DNA from: Acidobacteriota bacterium
GTDB taxonomy: Bacteria; Acidobacteriota; Vicinamibacteria; Vicinamibacterales; CAVVIG01
DNA: 64,000 nucleotides
Reading direction: 5' to 3'
NCBI GenBank assembly: GCA_003222395.1
Contig: QHWB01000049.1
Coordinates: 5,232 to 69,231, forward strand
The translations under genes were made by a program, and so were the position numbers. The notes below the pieces were generated by a model, which had not been told where the DNA came from, did not search any database, and was given only the letters and a program-made list of their open reading frames with translations. Shown here piece by piece: positions 15,045-23,885 of this stretch (its first letter is position 1; every line of letters starts with the position of its first letter).

Positions 15045-15551
15045 ATGATCAGCGTTCGTCTGGAAGAGGACGGAGACGCCGCAGCGATCAGACAGGTGAA
15101 CGTCGCGGCGTTCGGCGGGACCCTCGAGGCCGATCTGGTTGATCTTCTTCGCGACCGCGGCAAGCTCCTCGTCTCGATGGTCGCGCAATCCGATTCCGCG
15201 ATCGTCGGCCACATCGCGTTCAGCCGCGTCGTCATCGAGTCGCACGCCGGGCTTCGTGGCGTCGGGCTCGCGCCGATGGGTGTGCTGCCGCGGATGCAAA
15301 GGTACGGAATCGGCTCCGCGCTCGTTCAGGCCGGGCTGGATCGGTGTGGTCGTCTGCAGTACGAATTCGCCGTGGTCCTCGGCCACGCCGCCTTTTATCC
15401 CCGCTTCGGGTTCGTGCCGGCCGGTCGCTTCGCGCTGAGATGCGCGTGGGATGTGCCTGACGATGTGTTCATGGCGCTCGAGCTGCGCTCCGGCGCGCTC
15501 GCCGGCGTCGCGGGCGTCGTCGCGTACGAGCCCGAGTTCAGCGTAACCTAG
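15045..15551 (+). CDS. GNAT family N-acetyltransferase
   Basis: A 168-residue GNAT fold from ATG 15045. Features include an N-terminal AAIRQVNVAAFGG, strand VGHIAFSRVVI, the acetyl-CoA loop LAPMGVLPRMQRYGIGSALVQ (Q/RxxGxG/A type) near residue 85 and AFYPRFGFVPAGRF near residue 118. The pattern is that of the YhbS-like predicted N-acetyltransferases, whose acceptor is unknown. Length is normal. Confidence 0.9.
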   Translation: MISVRLEEDGDAAAIRQVNVAAFGGTLEADLVDLLRDRGKLLVSMVAQSDSAIVGHIAFSRVVIESHAGLRGVGLAPMGVLPRMQRYGIGSALVQAGLDRCGRLQYEFAVVLGHAAFYPRFGFVPAGRFALRCAWDVPDDVFMALELRSGALAGVAGVVAYEPEFSVT

Positions 15552-15571
15552 TGGCGTTCGAGGTCCACGAT

Positions 15572-15721
15572 ATGATCCGCAAGCTCGCATCCGGCAAGTT
15601 CCGTCTGTATTCGCGTAAGAACGATCCGAAGACTGGGAAGCGCCGCAATCTCGGCACGTTCGCCACCCGTGCCGCCGCAGAGCGCCACGAGCGCGCGGTG
15701 CAGTTCTTCAAGCGACGGTAA
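15572..15721 (+). CDS. 49-residue conserved basic protein
   Basis: A short gene from ATG 15572 to TAA 15721. The product is a lysine/arginine-rich small protein: MIRKLASGKFRLYSRKNDP, then KRRNLGTFATRAAAERHERA and a final VQFFKRR. I have seen this pattern widely as a short hypothetical protein; the function is not known, though the sequence could bind nucleic acid. It sits 20 bases after the GNAT gene and 4 bases before the hydrolase start. Confidence 0.75.
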   Translation: MIRKLASGKFRLYSRKNDPKTGKRRNLGTFATRAAAERHERAVQFFKRR

Positions 15722-15725
15722 GGGC

Positions 15726-16541
15726 ATGAGAACCGCGGCGGTGAACGGAGCGACGCTCGCCTACGACATCACGGGCAGCGGACCGCCGGTCGTGCTGATC
15801 AGCGGAGGCGGCACGCTCGACCGGCGCATGTGGCACGCGCAGGTCGCGGCGCTCGCACCGCTCCAGACGGTGCTCTGCTATGACGTGCGCGGCGTCGGCG
15901 GCTCGTCGCCCCCGGACGATTCGTTCTCTCACAGCGACGATCTCCACGCGCTGCTGCAGTCGATCGGCATCAGGCGCGCGTCGCTGGTCGGCCTCTCCTT
16001 CGGCGCCGGAGTGGCCATCGACTTCTCGCTCGATTATCCAGAGATGGTTCAGGCGCTCGTCCTCGCCGCGCCGGGTCTCAGCAGCGACAAGGACGCGAAC
16101 GTTCAAGCGGCGCTCGCCGCCGCAGAGGCCGCGCGGAAGGAAGGCCTTCCGACGATCGTCGACGCGATCGTGAACAACGACGCCGTGCTCGCCTCGGCTG
16201 GCGACGATGTGCGACGACGTGTCCGGACGATGTACATGGATAACGCGCACGTCTTTGCTTCCGATTTCGCGATGGTTCGCCTGTGGCGGCCCACCGATCC
16301 GCCGGCAGCCCAGCGGCTGTCGACGATTCGAGCCCGGACGCTCATCCTCGTCGGCGATCGCGACACCGCGCACGTTCGCGATACGGTCGACCGACTGACG
16401 GCCCGGATACCATCTGCAGAAGAGAGAGTCTTCAAAGGCGCCGGACATCTCCTCAATCTCGACGCGCCCGACGCCTTCAACGAAGCCATGCTGGACTTCC
16501 TCGCACGAGTGCAGCACGCGCGCGACGACAACGAGCTGTGA
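15726..16541 (+). CDS. Alpha/beta hydrolase
   Basis: A 271-residue alpha/beta hydrolase from ATG 15726. The oxyanion region is VVLISGGGTLDRRMW. The nucleophile elbow GLSFGAG lies near residue 96, the acid is likely D in LVGDRDTAH (about 214), and the base is H in GAGHLLNLD (about 241). CYDVRGVGGSSPP is the strand-4 region typical of the family. Substrate unknown; small-ester or lactone hydrolysis is the usual role. The stop overlaps the start of the tandem 70-bp repeat. Confidence 0.93.
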   Translation: MRTAAVNGATLAYDITGSGPPVVLISGGGTLDRRMWHAQVAALAPLQTVLCYDVRGVGGSSPPDDSFSHSDDLHALLQSIGIRRASLVGLSFGAGVAIDFSLDYPEMVQALVLAAPGLSSDKDANVQAALAAAEAARKEGLPTIVDAIVNNDAVLASAGDDVRRRVRTMYMDNAHVFASDFAMVRLWRPTDPPAAQRLSTIRARTLILVGDRDTAHVRDTVDRLTARIPSAEERVFKGAGHLLNLDAPDAFNEAMLDFLARVQHARDDNEL

Positions 16542-16757
16542 CGTTCTGTCCTGGATACACGCGAGGGCTACGGCCCGAGCGTGTCAGCGCGCGGGTTGAA
16601 ACGCACTGCGACGTTCTGTTCTGGATACACGCGAGGGCTACGGCCCGAGCGTGTCAGCGCGTGGGTTGAAACGCACTGCGACGTTCTGTTCTGGATACAC
16701 GCGAGGGCTACGGCCCGAGCGTGTCAGCGCGTGGGGGTGGGGCCCCACGCGAGATAA
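16540..16757 (+). repeat. Three tandem copies of a 70-bp dispersed repeat
   Basis: Copies begin GACGTTCTGT at 16540, 16610 and 16680. The first two are full 70-bp units and nearly identical. The third diverges after GTGTCAGCGC and ends in the palindrome GTGGGGCCCCAC. Related single copies with the same head and the same palindromic tail lie at 20352-20450 and 46902-47038, and a tail-only copy near 49872-49945. It overlaps the hydrolase stop and ends 4 bases before the methyltransferase start. No gene is visible inside. Confidence 0.9.
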
Positions 16758-16760
16758 GAA

Positions 16761-17387
16761 ATGACCCGCGAGTGGCAGTCTGCCGAGCACGCGGCGGCGT
16801 ATCTCGAGCGAGCCGATCGTGTGCCTCACCGATCGGCCGGCGAGACGACGCTCGTCGATGAAATCCCGGCGATCGTCCATCGTGTTCTGGATCTCGGTTC
16901 CGGCGATGGTCGGTTGCTGGATCTCGTGCTGCGCGCGAGACCGGACGCGCGAGGCGTCGCGCTCGATTTTTCGCCGCCGATGCTCGAACAATTGAACATC
17001 CGCTTCGCCTCCTCGCCGAGAGTCGAGATCGCCAATCACGACCTCGAGCGGCCGCTGCCGGATCTCGGCACGTTCGACGCCGTCGTGTCGAGCTTTGCCA
17101 TCCATCACCTCCCGCACGAGCGGAAGCGGCAACTCTACGAAGAGATCTGGACGGTGTTGGAGTCGGGAGGCGTCTTCTGCAATCTGGAGCACGTCGCTTC
17201 CGTCTCGCCTGGAGCGCACGAACGTTTTCTGGGCGCGATGGGCATCACGGCCGCGGACGAGGATCCCTCGAACAAGCTGCTCGATATGGAGACGCAGCTG
17301 CGATGGCTGCGCGAGATTGGATTCGCCGACGTCGACTGCTACTGGAAGTGGCGCGAACTGGCCCTTCTCGTGGGGCGGAAGCGATGA
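16761..17387 (+). CDS. Class I SAM-dependent methyltransferase
   Basis: A 208-residue Rossmann methyltransferase. Motif I is VLDLGSGDGRLLDL (about residue 43), followed by an acidic end to strand 2 (GVALDFSPPML), motif IV-like TFDAVVSSFAIHHLPHERK (about 112) and LESGGVFCNLEHV (about 135). The HHL post-motif is common in small-molecule methyltransferases; the substrate is unknown. ATG 16761 lies just after the repeat palindrome, so the repeat supplies its whole upstream region. Confidence 0.92.
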   Translation: MTREWQSAEHAAAYLERADRVPHRSAGETTLVDEIPAIVHRVLDLGSGDGRLLDLVLRARPDARGVALDFSPPMLEQLNIRFASSPRVEIANHDLERPLPDLGTFDAVVSSFAIHHLPHERKRQLYEEIWTVLESGGVFCNLEHVASVSPGAHERFLGAMGITAADEDPSNKLLDMETQLRWLREIGFADVDCYWKWRELALLVGRKR

Positions 17388-17414
17388 CGGCGACGCGTTG
17401 CCGGGAGTAACGGT

Positions 17415-17894
17415 ATGGTCGATTTCATCGATTCGCTCGTCACCGCGTACGAAACCGGATCGCTCACCAGACGGCAACTGTTGCAGGCGCTCACGCTGAT
17501 GACCGCACCCGTCGATGGCGCACAATCGCCGAACGCCGGTGCGACGAAGGGACGCATGCTCCATCACGTCAACGTGCAGGTGGCCGACGTCGCGAGATCG
17601 GAAGCGTTCTATCGAAAGCTGTTCGGCCTGCCGCCCTCGCGCGTCGTCCAGGGACCGGACAACCATGGACTCGATCTCCCGGGCGGCGGGCTGATCATTC
17701 TCCAGAAGAGCGAGAATCCGGGGCGGATCGATCATTTCTGCATCGGTGTGGACGACTTCAACGCCGATCGGCTGAGAGCGGCGGCGAAGGCGTCGGGAAT
17801 CGAGCGCGTGCAGGGAACGGCGGGCGACAACTTCTTCGTCACCGATCCGGACGGCCTTCGCGTGCAGCTGTCGGCGGTCGACTGGCCCGCATAG
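17415..17894 (+). CDS. VOC (glyoxalase/dioxygenase superfamily) protein with an N-terminal leader
   Basis: A 159-residue protein with one VOC domain: LHHVNVQVADVARSEAFYRKLFGLP (about residue 50), GLIILQKSENPGRIDHFCIGVDDF (about 95) and FFVTDPDGLRVQLS at the end. The leader (TGSLTRRQLLQALTLMTAP) resembles a weak Tat-like export signal. VOC domains bind metal and act on small molecules; the reaction is unknown. A two-domain protein of similar design is at 58682. Confidence 0.88.
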   Translation: MVDFIDSLVTAYETGSLTRRQLLQALTLMTAPVDGAQSPNAGATKGRMLHHVNVQVADVARSEAFYRKLFGLPPSRVVQGPDNHGLDLPGGGLIILQKSENPGRIDHFCIGVDDFNADRLRAAAKASGIERVQGTAGDNFFVTDPDGLRVQLSAVDWPA

Positions 17895-17997
17895 CCGATG
17901 CAGCAGCCGGACGCTCCCTCGGCGGTGCGATGATCGCCGGGCGTTCGTGAGCCGTCGGCGAACGGGCGCGCGCGTACTGCCTCGAGAGGACCCACCC

Positions 17998-19713
17998 ATG
18001 GCCGGAGACTTTCAGGTCAGCGGAACCAATGCCGCTGCGCTCTTCACCTTGAAAATCCACCGCGGCGACGGGATGGCGCTCGTCGCGATGAACTGGAAGA
18101 AAGGGAAGCCGCCGGCGAATTTCGTCGGATTCGCGATCGAATACAAGGAGCCGGGAGGCACGCAGTTCTTCGCGCTGAAGAATCGCCTGTGCTTCCCCGG
18201 ACCCGGCGGCGCGATCAATCCGAATCAGCTCTCGACGAGGCTTTCGCCGATCCAGAAATTCCGCTGGGTCCATTTCCCGCGCAACGCCCAGCTCTCCGGC
18301 GAATTCGTGTACCGCGTGACGCCGGTCTTCATGAACGACGCCGACGAATTGAGTTACGGCGATTTCCAGGAGGCTTCAATCGAGCTGCGGCGCGAGACGT
18401 ATCCGGGCAAGCTCAACGTGACGTTCACGCGCGGCTTCGTGTCGTCACAGGCGTTCGTCGATCAATACGAGTCGAAAGGCGACATCTCGACGCTGCTGCC
18501 CGACAACGCCGACGCGGGACTCACGTTCAAGCCGACGCATCCGCTGGCCGACGAGGCGCTCGCGTGGATGGGATTCGAAGCGCGTCAGGCGATCCTCGAT
18601 CTCCTCGACGAGGCGATCGCCGACCCGAAAGCGCAGGTCCGCGTCGTCGCCTACGACCTGAACGAACCGGAAGTTGTCACGCGCCTCGAGAAGCTCGGCG
18701 CGAAGGTGAAGCTGATCATCGATGACGACGGGTCGCACGGCCGGAAGGGATCGGCGGAAACGCAGTCGCAGACGCGCGTGGCCGCGTCGGCGGGCACCGC
18801 CAACGTGAAGCGCCAGCACATGGGTCAGCTTCAGCACAACAAGACGATCGTCGTCGACGGTCCGAAGGCGCGGGGCGTCGTCTGCGGATCCACGAATTTT
18901 TCGTGGCGCGGGTTCTTCGTGCAGTCGAACAACGCGATGGTGCTGCGAGGGAAGAAGCCGGTCAAACTGTTCCTCGACGCCTTCAACAACTACTGGAACC
19001 ATGGCGACCCGGCGGGTTTCGGCGGCACGCCATCGGCGATGTGGACCAGCGTCGGGCTGACGGGGATCGACGCCAACGTCGCCTTTTCGCCGCACGCGCA
19101 GAAGAACGCCGCGCTCGCGTCGATTGCCGACGACATCGGCAGGAAGACGACGTCGAGCCTCCTGTACTCGCTCGCGTTTCTCTACCAGACGCCCGGACCG
19201 ATTCTCGACGCGATCAAGAAAGTCACCGCGAACGCCAAGATCTTCGTGTACGGCATCTCCGATCGAAAGGTGGGCGGCCTCGACGTGCAGAAGCCGGACG
19301 GCAACGTCGCGCCGGTGAGTCCGGCGGCGCTCACCGGCAATGTGCCCGAGCCGTTCAAATCGGAGCCGACCGGCGGCAGCGGCGTCCGCATGCACCACAA
19401 ATTCGTCGTCATCGACTTCGACAAGCCGACGGCGCGCGTGTACCTCGGGTCCTACGACTTCTCCGCCGCCGCCGACACCAAGAACGGCGAGAACCTGCTG
19501 CTGGTTCGCGACCGGCGCGTGGCCGTCGCTTACATGGTCGAAGCGCTCCGGATGTTCGACCACTACCATTTCCGCCTCGTACAGCAGGACGCGAAGGAGA
19601 AGAAGCGCGAGCTCGCGCTCTCCAAGCCGCCCCGCAAGAGCGGCGATGTGGCATGGTGGGCCGAGGATTACTCCGACCCGCACAAGATCCGCGACCGCGA
19701 GCTCTTCGCGTAG
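17998..19713 (+). CDS. Phospholipase D-like protein with two HKD-type motifs
   Basis: A 571-residue protein from ATG 17998 after GAGAGGACC. The first 185 residues form a beta-rich region (fibronectin-like) with FVYRVTPVFM. Two PLD half-sites follow: QLQHNKTIVVDGPKARGV with CGSTNFS (about residue 280-300) and MHHKFVVIDFDKPTARVYLGSYDFS (about residue 465-488). The variant HxK spacing in the first site matches PLD-type nucleases and transferases. There is no signal peptide, so it acts in the cytosol or is exported by another route. Substrate (phospholipid or nucleic acid) is unknown. Confidence 0.88.
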   Translation: MAGDFQVSGTNAAALFTLKIHRGDGMALVAMNWKKGKPPANFVGFAIEYKEPGGTQFFALKNRLCFPGPGGAINPNQLSTRLSPIQKFRWVHFPRNAQLSGEFVYRVTPVFMNDADELSYGDFQEASIELRRETYPGKLNVTFTRGFVSSQAFVDQYESKGDISTLLPDNADAGLTFKPTHPLADEALAWMGFEARQAILDLLDEAIADPKAQVRVVAYDLNEPEVVTRLEKLGAKVKLIIDDDGSHGRKGSAETQSQTRVAASAGTANVKRQHMGQLQHNKTIVVDGPKARGVVCGSTNFSWRGFFVQSNNAMVLRGKKPVKLFLDAFNNYWNHGDPAGFGGTPSAMWTSVGLTGIDANVAFSPHAQKNAALASIADDIGRKTTSSLLYSLAFLYQTPGPILDAIKKVTANAKIFVYGISDRKVGGLDVQKPDGNVAPVSPAALTGNVPEPFKSEPTGGSGVRMHHKFVVIDFDKPTARVYLGSYDFSAAADTKNGENLLLVRDRRVAVAYMVEALRMFDHYHFRLVQQDAKEKKRELALSKPPRKSGDVAWWAEDYSDPHKIRDRELFA

Positions 19714-19759
19714 CGGGTCACCAGGCGTACAATCCCCTTTTCATCGGAGGGGGAACACG

Positions 19760-20353
19760 ATGACGCGCCGTCATCCGATCGCGCTCGTCGCGATCTGTTT
19801 CGCGTCGATCGTCTGTTCACCGGCCTTCGCCCAGCAGCGCGCGGCGGACGGTGTCGCGATCAACGAACAGGGGCAGCCGCAGTACTCCACGTTCTCGCTC
19901 TGCGCGATCGATCCGGCGACGGGCCTTTCGGGCGCGGCCGTCACCACGCGCGTGCCGTTCGTCGGACGCGCGGTACCGCACGTGCGCGCCGGCGTCGGTG
20001 CCGTCTGCACGCAGGCCTCCACCGTCGTCGAATACGGTCCGCGCGGGCTCGATCTGCTCGCCAGAGGCGTCGAGCCGCAGGCCGTGCTCGCGCAGCTGCT
20101 CGCCGATCAGCAGCGCGAGTCGAGGCAGGTCGGCGTCATCGACATGAAGGGGCGCGCGGCGGCGCACACCGGAAAACAGAATGGCAACTGGGCCGGCAGC
20201 CGTCAGGGGAAGAACTACACCGTGCAGGCCATCGTCTCGATTACCAGGGCGATCCGCCGGGCTTCGTCGACGGGCGGATGGTCGATGCGCTCCGATCCGC
20301 GTTCGTCGAAAAGAAGAAGAATCAGAGCCGGTGACGTTGGACTTCGTCGGTGA
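19760..20353 (+). CDS. Exported DUF1028 protein, probably C-terminally truncated
   Basis: ATG 19760 follows GGAGGGGG. The signal peptide ends in AFA and is followed by the DUF1028 pattern: QYSTFSLCAIDPATGLSGAAVT, VGAVCTQASTVVEYGPRGLDLL, then QVGVIDMKGRAAAHTGKQN and the WAGSRQGKNYTVQ motif. After that the sequence leaves the family and reads basic residues into the dispersed repeat at 20352. The second DUF1028 gene (25113) keeps the expected GNIL...VVPNAVQAF region, so here the C-terminus is lost or frameshifted. DUF1028 is an Ntn-hydrolase-like fold of unknown role. Confidence 0.72.
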   Translation: MTRRHPIALVAICFASIVCSPAFAQQRAADGVAINEQGQPQYSTFSLCAIDPATGLSGAAVTTRVPFVGRAVPHVRAGVGAVCTQASTVVEYGPRGLDLLARGVEPQAVLAQLLADQQRESRQVGVIDMKGRAAAHTGKQNGNWAGSRQGKNYTVQAIVSITRAIRRASSTGGWSMRSDPRSSKRRRIRAGDVGLRR

Positions 20354-20450
20354 CGTTCTGTTCCGGATACGCGCGAGGGCAGCGCCTGCGGCTCGAGCGA
20401 GCGCGTTTGCGCGAGCGGGGCGAGTGGGCGTGGGGCCCCGCGCGAGAAGA
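20352..20450 (+). repeat. Dispersed repeat copy with head GACGTTCTG and GGGGCCCC tail
   Basis: Starts GACGTTCTGTTCCGGATACG and ends GTGGGGCCCCGCGCGAG, like the tandem copies at 16540. It sits at the junction between the DUF1028 gene and the binding-protein gene and contributes the likely start codon of the latter. Confidence 0.8.
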
Positions 20451-21893
20451 GTTGTTCGCGCCGCCGTCGCCGTTCTGCTGCTCGCGACGCGCGCCGCCGC
20501 CGACGAGATCAAGGTGATGACGTCGGGCGCGTTCACGGCCGCGCATCTCGCCGTCACACCAGAATTCGAGCGGACGACACACCATCATGTCGTCACGGTG
20601 TACGGCGCGTCGATGGGGAACGCGCCGGATTCGATTCCGAACCGCCTGCAGCGCGGCGAGCCGGCCGACGTCGTCATCATGGCGGCGCAGGCGCTCGACG
20701 ATCTGATCAGGCAGGGCAAGGTCATCGCCGGCAGCCGCGTCGATCTCGTGCGATCGCAGATCGGCCTTGCCGTGCGCGCGGGCGCGCCGAGGCCGGACGT
20801 CACGTCGGTCGACGCGCTCAGGCGCGCGCTGCTGCAGGCGAAGTCGATCGCGTACTCGTCGAGCGCAAGCGGCGTGTACCTCTCGACCGAGCTGCTGCCG
20901 CGCCTTGGCATCGCCGATGCGGTGAAGGCGAAGAGTCGGGTCGTCGACAGCGGACCGGTCGGCGCCGTGGTCGCGCGCGGCGACGCGGAAATCGGATTCC
21001 AGCAGGTCAGCGAGCTGCTGCCGGTGGAGGGAATCGATTTCGTCGGACCGCTGCCGGCCGGGGCGCAGCGCGTCACCGTGTTTTCGGCCGGCGTTGCGGC
21101 CTCGTCCAGCGCGCCGGAGGCGGCACGCGCGCTCATCGCGTTCCTCTCGTCGCCGGCGGCCGCGCCGGCGATCAGGAAGACCGGGCTCGAACCGCTCGCC
21201 GACGAGATCACGCTCATCGCGCCCGGTGGAATCCGAACGGCGATCGAGCAGCTGATTCCCGCGTTCGAGCGCAGGAGCGGCTACCACGTCAACGCGACGT
21301 TCGGATCGGGCGGCGGCACGAAGCAGCAGGTGATCCGCGGCGAGGCGTTCGACGTGCCAATCGTCCAGCCGCCGCTCGCCGACGTCGTCTCCTCCGGCCA
21401 CGTCGTCGCGTCGAGCGAAACGCCGCTCGCCACGGTTGCTGTCGGCGTCGCCGTGCGCAAGGGCGCGGCGAAGCCGGACATCTCGACGGCGGATGCGGTG
21501 AAGCGCATGCTGCTCGCGGCGAAAGCGATCTCCTATCCGAACGGCGCGTCGGGAGCGGCGGCAGGTGCGAGCTTCGACAAAACGCTCGCGCAGCTCGGCA
21601 TCACCGCCGAGGTGGAGCCGAAGATCAAGCGCGCGCAGGGCGGCGCCGGCGCGATGACGATGCTCGCCAAAGGGGAAGTCGACATCGGCCTGACGTTTCT
21701 CAGCGAGATGAGCGATCCCCGCGTGGACGTCGTCGGCCCGCTGCCACGCGCGATTTCGACGCCGACGGCACTGGTCGGCTTCGTTTCGGCCCACGCGAAA
21801 TCGCCTGACAGGGCTAGAGCGTTGCTGACGTTCCTGTCGTCGCCGGAAGCGGCGGCGGTGTACCGCGCGTGCGGGCTGCAGCCGGGACGCTGA
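20430..21893 (+). CDS. Periplasmic protein with two tandem ModA-like substrate-binding domains
   Basis: The frame is open from 20181, but the signal peptide (RAAVAVLLLATRAAADEI) starts near GTG 20430, inside the dispersed repeat. Two homologous binding domains follow, each with the type-II periplasmic binding protein order. The first has IKVMTSGAFTAAHLAVTPEFE, DVVIMAAQALDDLI and GAVVARGDAEIGFQQVSELL. The second has GGIRTAIEQLIPAFERRSGY, FGSGGGTKQQVI and GAMTMLAKGEVDIGLTFLSEM. Both resemble molybdate/tungstate-type binders. No ABC permease or ATPase gene is adjacent, so it may be a stand-alone or regulatory receptor. Duplication within one chain is unusual for this family. Confidence 0.85.
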   Translation: MGPRARRVVRAAVAVLLLATRAAADEIKVMTSGAFTAAHLAVTPEFERTTHHHVVTVYGASMGNAPDSIPNRLQRGEPADVVIMAAQALDDLIRQGKVIAGSRVDLVRSQIGLAVRAGAPRPDVTSVDALRRALLQAKSIAYSSSASGVYLSTELLPRLGIADAVKAKSRVVDSGPVGAVVARGDAEIGFQQVSELLPVEGIDFVGPLPAGAQRVTVFSAGVAASSSAPEAARALIAFLSSPAAAPAIRKTGLEPLADEITLIAPGGIRTAIEQLIPAFERRSGYHVNATFGSGGGTKQQVIRGEAFDVPIVQPPLADVVSSGHVVASSETPLATVAVGVAVRKGAAKPDISTADAVKRMLLAAKAISYPNGASGAAAGASFDKTLAQLGITAEVEPKIKRAQGGAGAMTMLAKGEVDIGLTFLSEMSDPRVDVVGPLPRAISTPTALVGFVSAHAKSPDRARALLTFLSSPEAAAVYRACGLQPGR

Positions 21894-21907
21894 TGTTGGC
21901 TTTTTGG

Positions 21908-22064
21908 TGAGCTCCTCGATACCTTCGAGCGGCTACGGATGGAGAGCCTGGCTCGCCTGGGCGAACTGAAGCTGACAGACGCCGACCTGGCAAAGCTCGG
22001 GAGGCATCCGGAGCTCGGCGTAGGGCCCTGGCGGGCGTATCTGTCCATTCTTCGGCGCACCTGA
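21908..22064 (+). pseudogene. DinB-family remnant with an internal deletion
   Basis: The frame ending at TGA 22062-22064 encodes a DinB tail: FERLRMESLARLGELKLT, then DADLAKLGRHPELG and finally VGPWRAYLSILRRT. In complete members the segment between RHPELG and VGPWRAYL contains the helix with the VxHDLxHIxQ metal histidines, and that block is missing. No start codon is nearby except an internal ATG at 21939. I read this as a relic left by an in-frame deletion. Confidence 0.6.
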
Positions 22065-22169
22065 CGGCGCGCTGGACACGACACGCCCGGCTGAATTCAG
22101 GCGCCGCAGGGTGAACGATTCGGGGGACGGTAGAAGAGCGGAACTATTGTTTAAGAAAGAGATTCATCG

Positions 22170-23885
22170 ATGCGTGTCAGATTCATCCTCGGACCGGTGC
22201 TCGCCGCTGCGGCCGCGATCGCGGCCGTCGCGGCCGACCCGACACCGCTCCGCTTCGCGGTTTCATTTCCCGCCTCACGCAGCGCCCAGCCGCTCGACGG
22301 CCGGGTCCTCCTGTTCATTTCCGACGATGGGAAGACCGAGCCGCGCGCGCAGAGCGATCAGTACCGCGCCAACACCACGCGGCCGATCTTCGGCGTCGAC
22401 GTCGACGCGATGAAGCCCGGCGCCGACGTCGTCATCGACGAATCGGTCGTGGGATGGCCGGTGCGCAGCGTGAAGGACATTCCCGCCGGCGATTACTGGG
22501 TGCAGGCGCTCATCAACCGCTACGAGACGTTCCATCGGTCGGACGGTCACACGATCAAGATGCCGATGGATCAGGGTGAAGGGCAGCGCTGGGAAGCGAA
22601 GCCCGGAAATCTGTACAGCAAGCCGGTGAAGCTGCGCGTCGATCCGGCGCGCGGCGGCGACATCAGAGTCGCGATGGATCAGGAGATTCCGCCCGTCAAG
22701 CCGCCGGCCGACACGGCGCAGGTGAAGTACATCCGCGTGCTGAACGATCGGCTGACGAAGTTCTGGGGACGGCCGATGCACCTCGGCGCGATCGTGACGC
22801 TGCCGTACGGATGGGACACGCACCCCAACGCACGCTATCCGATGGTGATCCATCACGGTCACTTTCCGAGAAGCGCCGAGGGCGACGGATGGCGCGAGAC
22901 GCCGCCCGACGCGCGGGCCCGCGACGTGCAGCGCGAGCAGCAGCAGGCGGCGTATCGGTTCTACAAGGACTGGAACGGGCCGGGCTTCGCGCGCATGATT
23001 CACGTGCTCGTCCAGCATCCGACGCCGTACTTCGACGACTCGTACGCCGTCAACTCGGCCAACAACGGCCCGTACGGCGACGCCATCACCCGCGACTTGA
23101 TCCCGTATCTCGAGAAGCAGTTCCGGGGCATCGGCGAGCCGTGGGCGCGCGTGCTGATCGGCGGATCGACCGGCGGGTGGGAGGCCTTCGGCGTCCAGCT
23201 GTTCTACCCCGACGACTACAACGGCGCGTGGGCGCTCTGTCCCGACCCGATCGATTTCCGATCGTATCGCTCGGTGAACATTTACGACGAGCACAACGCT
23301 TACTACTACGAAGACAGCCGCTGGAAGAAAACGCCGAAGCCTGGCTATCGCGACTACCGCGATCATCTCTACTCGACGTTCGAGGATCGCAATCTCGTCG
23401 AGCTCGCCCTCGGCACGCACGGCCGTTCGGCGGGGCAGCACGATGCGTGGGCGTCGGTGTTCGGACCGGTCGGCGACGATGGGTATTACAAGCCGCTGTA
23501 TGACAAGGTGACCGGCGCCATCGATCCCGAGGTGGCGCGCTACTGGCGGGATCACTATGACCTGCGATACATGATGGAGCGCGACTGGAAGACGCTCGGA
23601 CCGAAGCTTCGCGGCAAGATTCACATCACGAGCGGCACGATGGACAACGGTTATCTGAATAATGCTGTCTATCAGATGGAGGAGTTCTTCAAGAAAGCGA
23701 CGAACCCTCCGGCCGACGCGGAGATCGTCTACGGCGAGCGGCGCGAGCACTGCTTCACCGGCGACACCGAGCACTCGAACGTCGTCGGCAGCCGCACGCT
23801 GCACCAGCGCTATATGCCTGCCATGGCGAAGTGGATCATCAAGACCGCCCCGACCGGCGCCGACACCACCAGTTGGGTCTACTAG
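22170..23885 (+). CDS. Exported alpha/beta hydrolase-fold putative esterase
   Basis: A 571-residue secreted protein with a signal peptide (LGPVLAAAAAIAAVAA) and an N-terminal beta domain (about residues 25-185, RVLLFISDDGKTEPR and PAGDYWVQALINRYETFH). The C-terminal half is an esterase-like alpha/beta hydrolase: YPMVIHHGHFPRS, DLIPYLEKQFRGIGEPWARV, the nucleophile elbow GGSTGGWEA (about residue 333) and a late ERREHCFTGDTEH (about 535), where the His may complete the triad. It resembles the PF00756 esterase-D-like group; substrate unknown. The gene touches the next one with only the stop TAG before GTG. Confidence 0.8.
   Translation: MRVRFILGPVLAAAAAIAAVAADPTPLRFAVSFPASRSAQPLDGRVLLFISDDGKTEPRAQSDQYRANTTRPIFGVDVDAMKPGADVVIDESVVGWPVRSVKDIPAGDYWVQALINRYETFHRSDGHTIKMPMDQGEGQRWEAKPGNLYSKPVKLRVDPARGGDIRVAMDQEIPPVKPPADTAQVKYIRVLNDRLTKFWGRPMHLGAIVTLPYGWDTHPNARYPMVIHHGHFPRSAEGDGWRETPPDARARDVQREQQQAAYRFYKDWNGPGFARMIHVLVQHPTPYFDDSYAVNSANNGPYGDAITRDLIPYLEKQFRGIGEPWARVLIGGSTGGWEAFGVQLFYPDDYNGAWALCPDPIDFRSYRSVNIYDEHNAYYYEDSRWKKTPKPGYRDYRDHLYSTFEDRNLVELALGTHGRSAGQHDAWASVFGPVGDDGYYKPLYDKVTGAIDPEVARYWRDHYDLRYMMERDWKTLGPKLRGKIHITSGTMDNGYLNNAVYQMEEFFKKATNPPADAEIVYGERREHCFTGDTEHSNVVGSRTLHQRYMPAMAKWIIKTAPTGADTTSWVY

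Noticed and set aside
16540-16757. Possible CRISPR array (regular 70-bp spacing)
   Set aside because: Whole 70-bp units are repeated with no unique spacers, so it is a tandem repeat.
19760-20353. Second selenoprotein from in-frame stop in DUF1028
   Set aside because: The family end is lost by a frame change, not by a single UGA at a Cys position.
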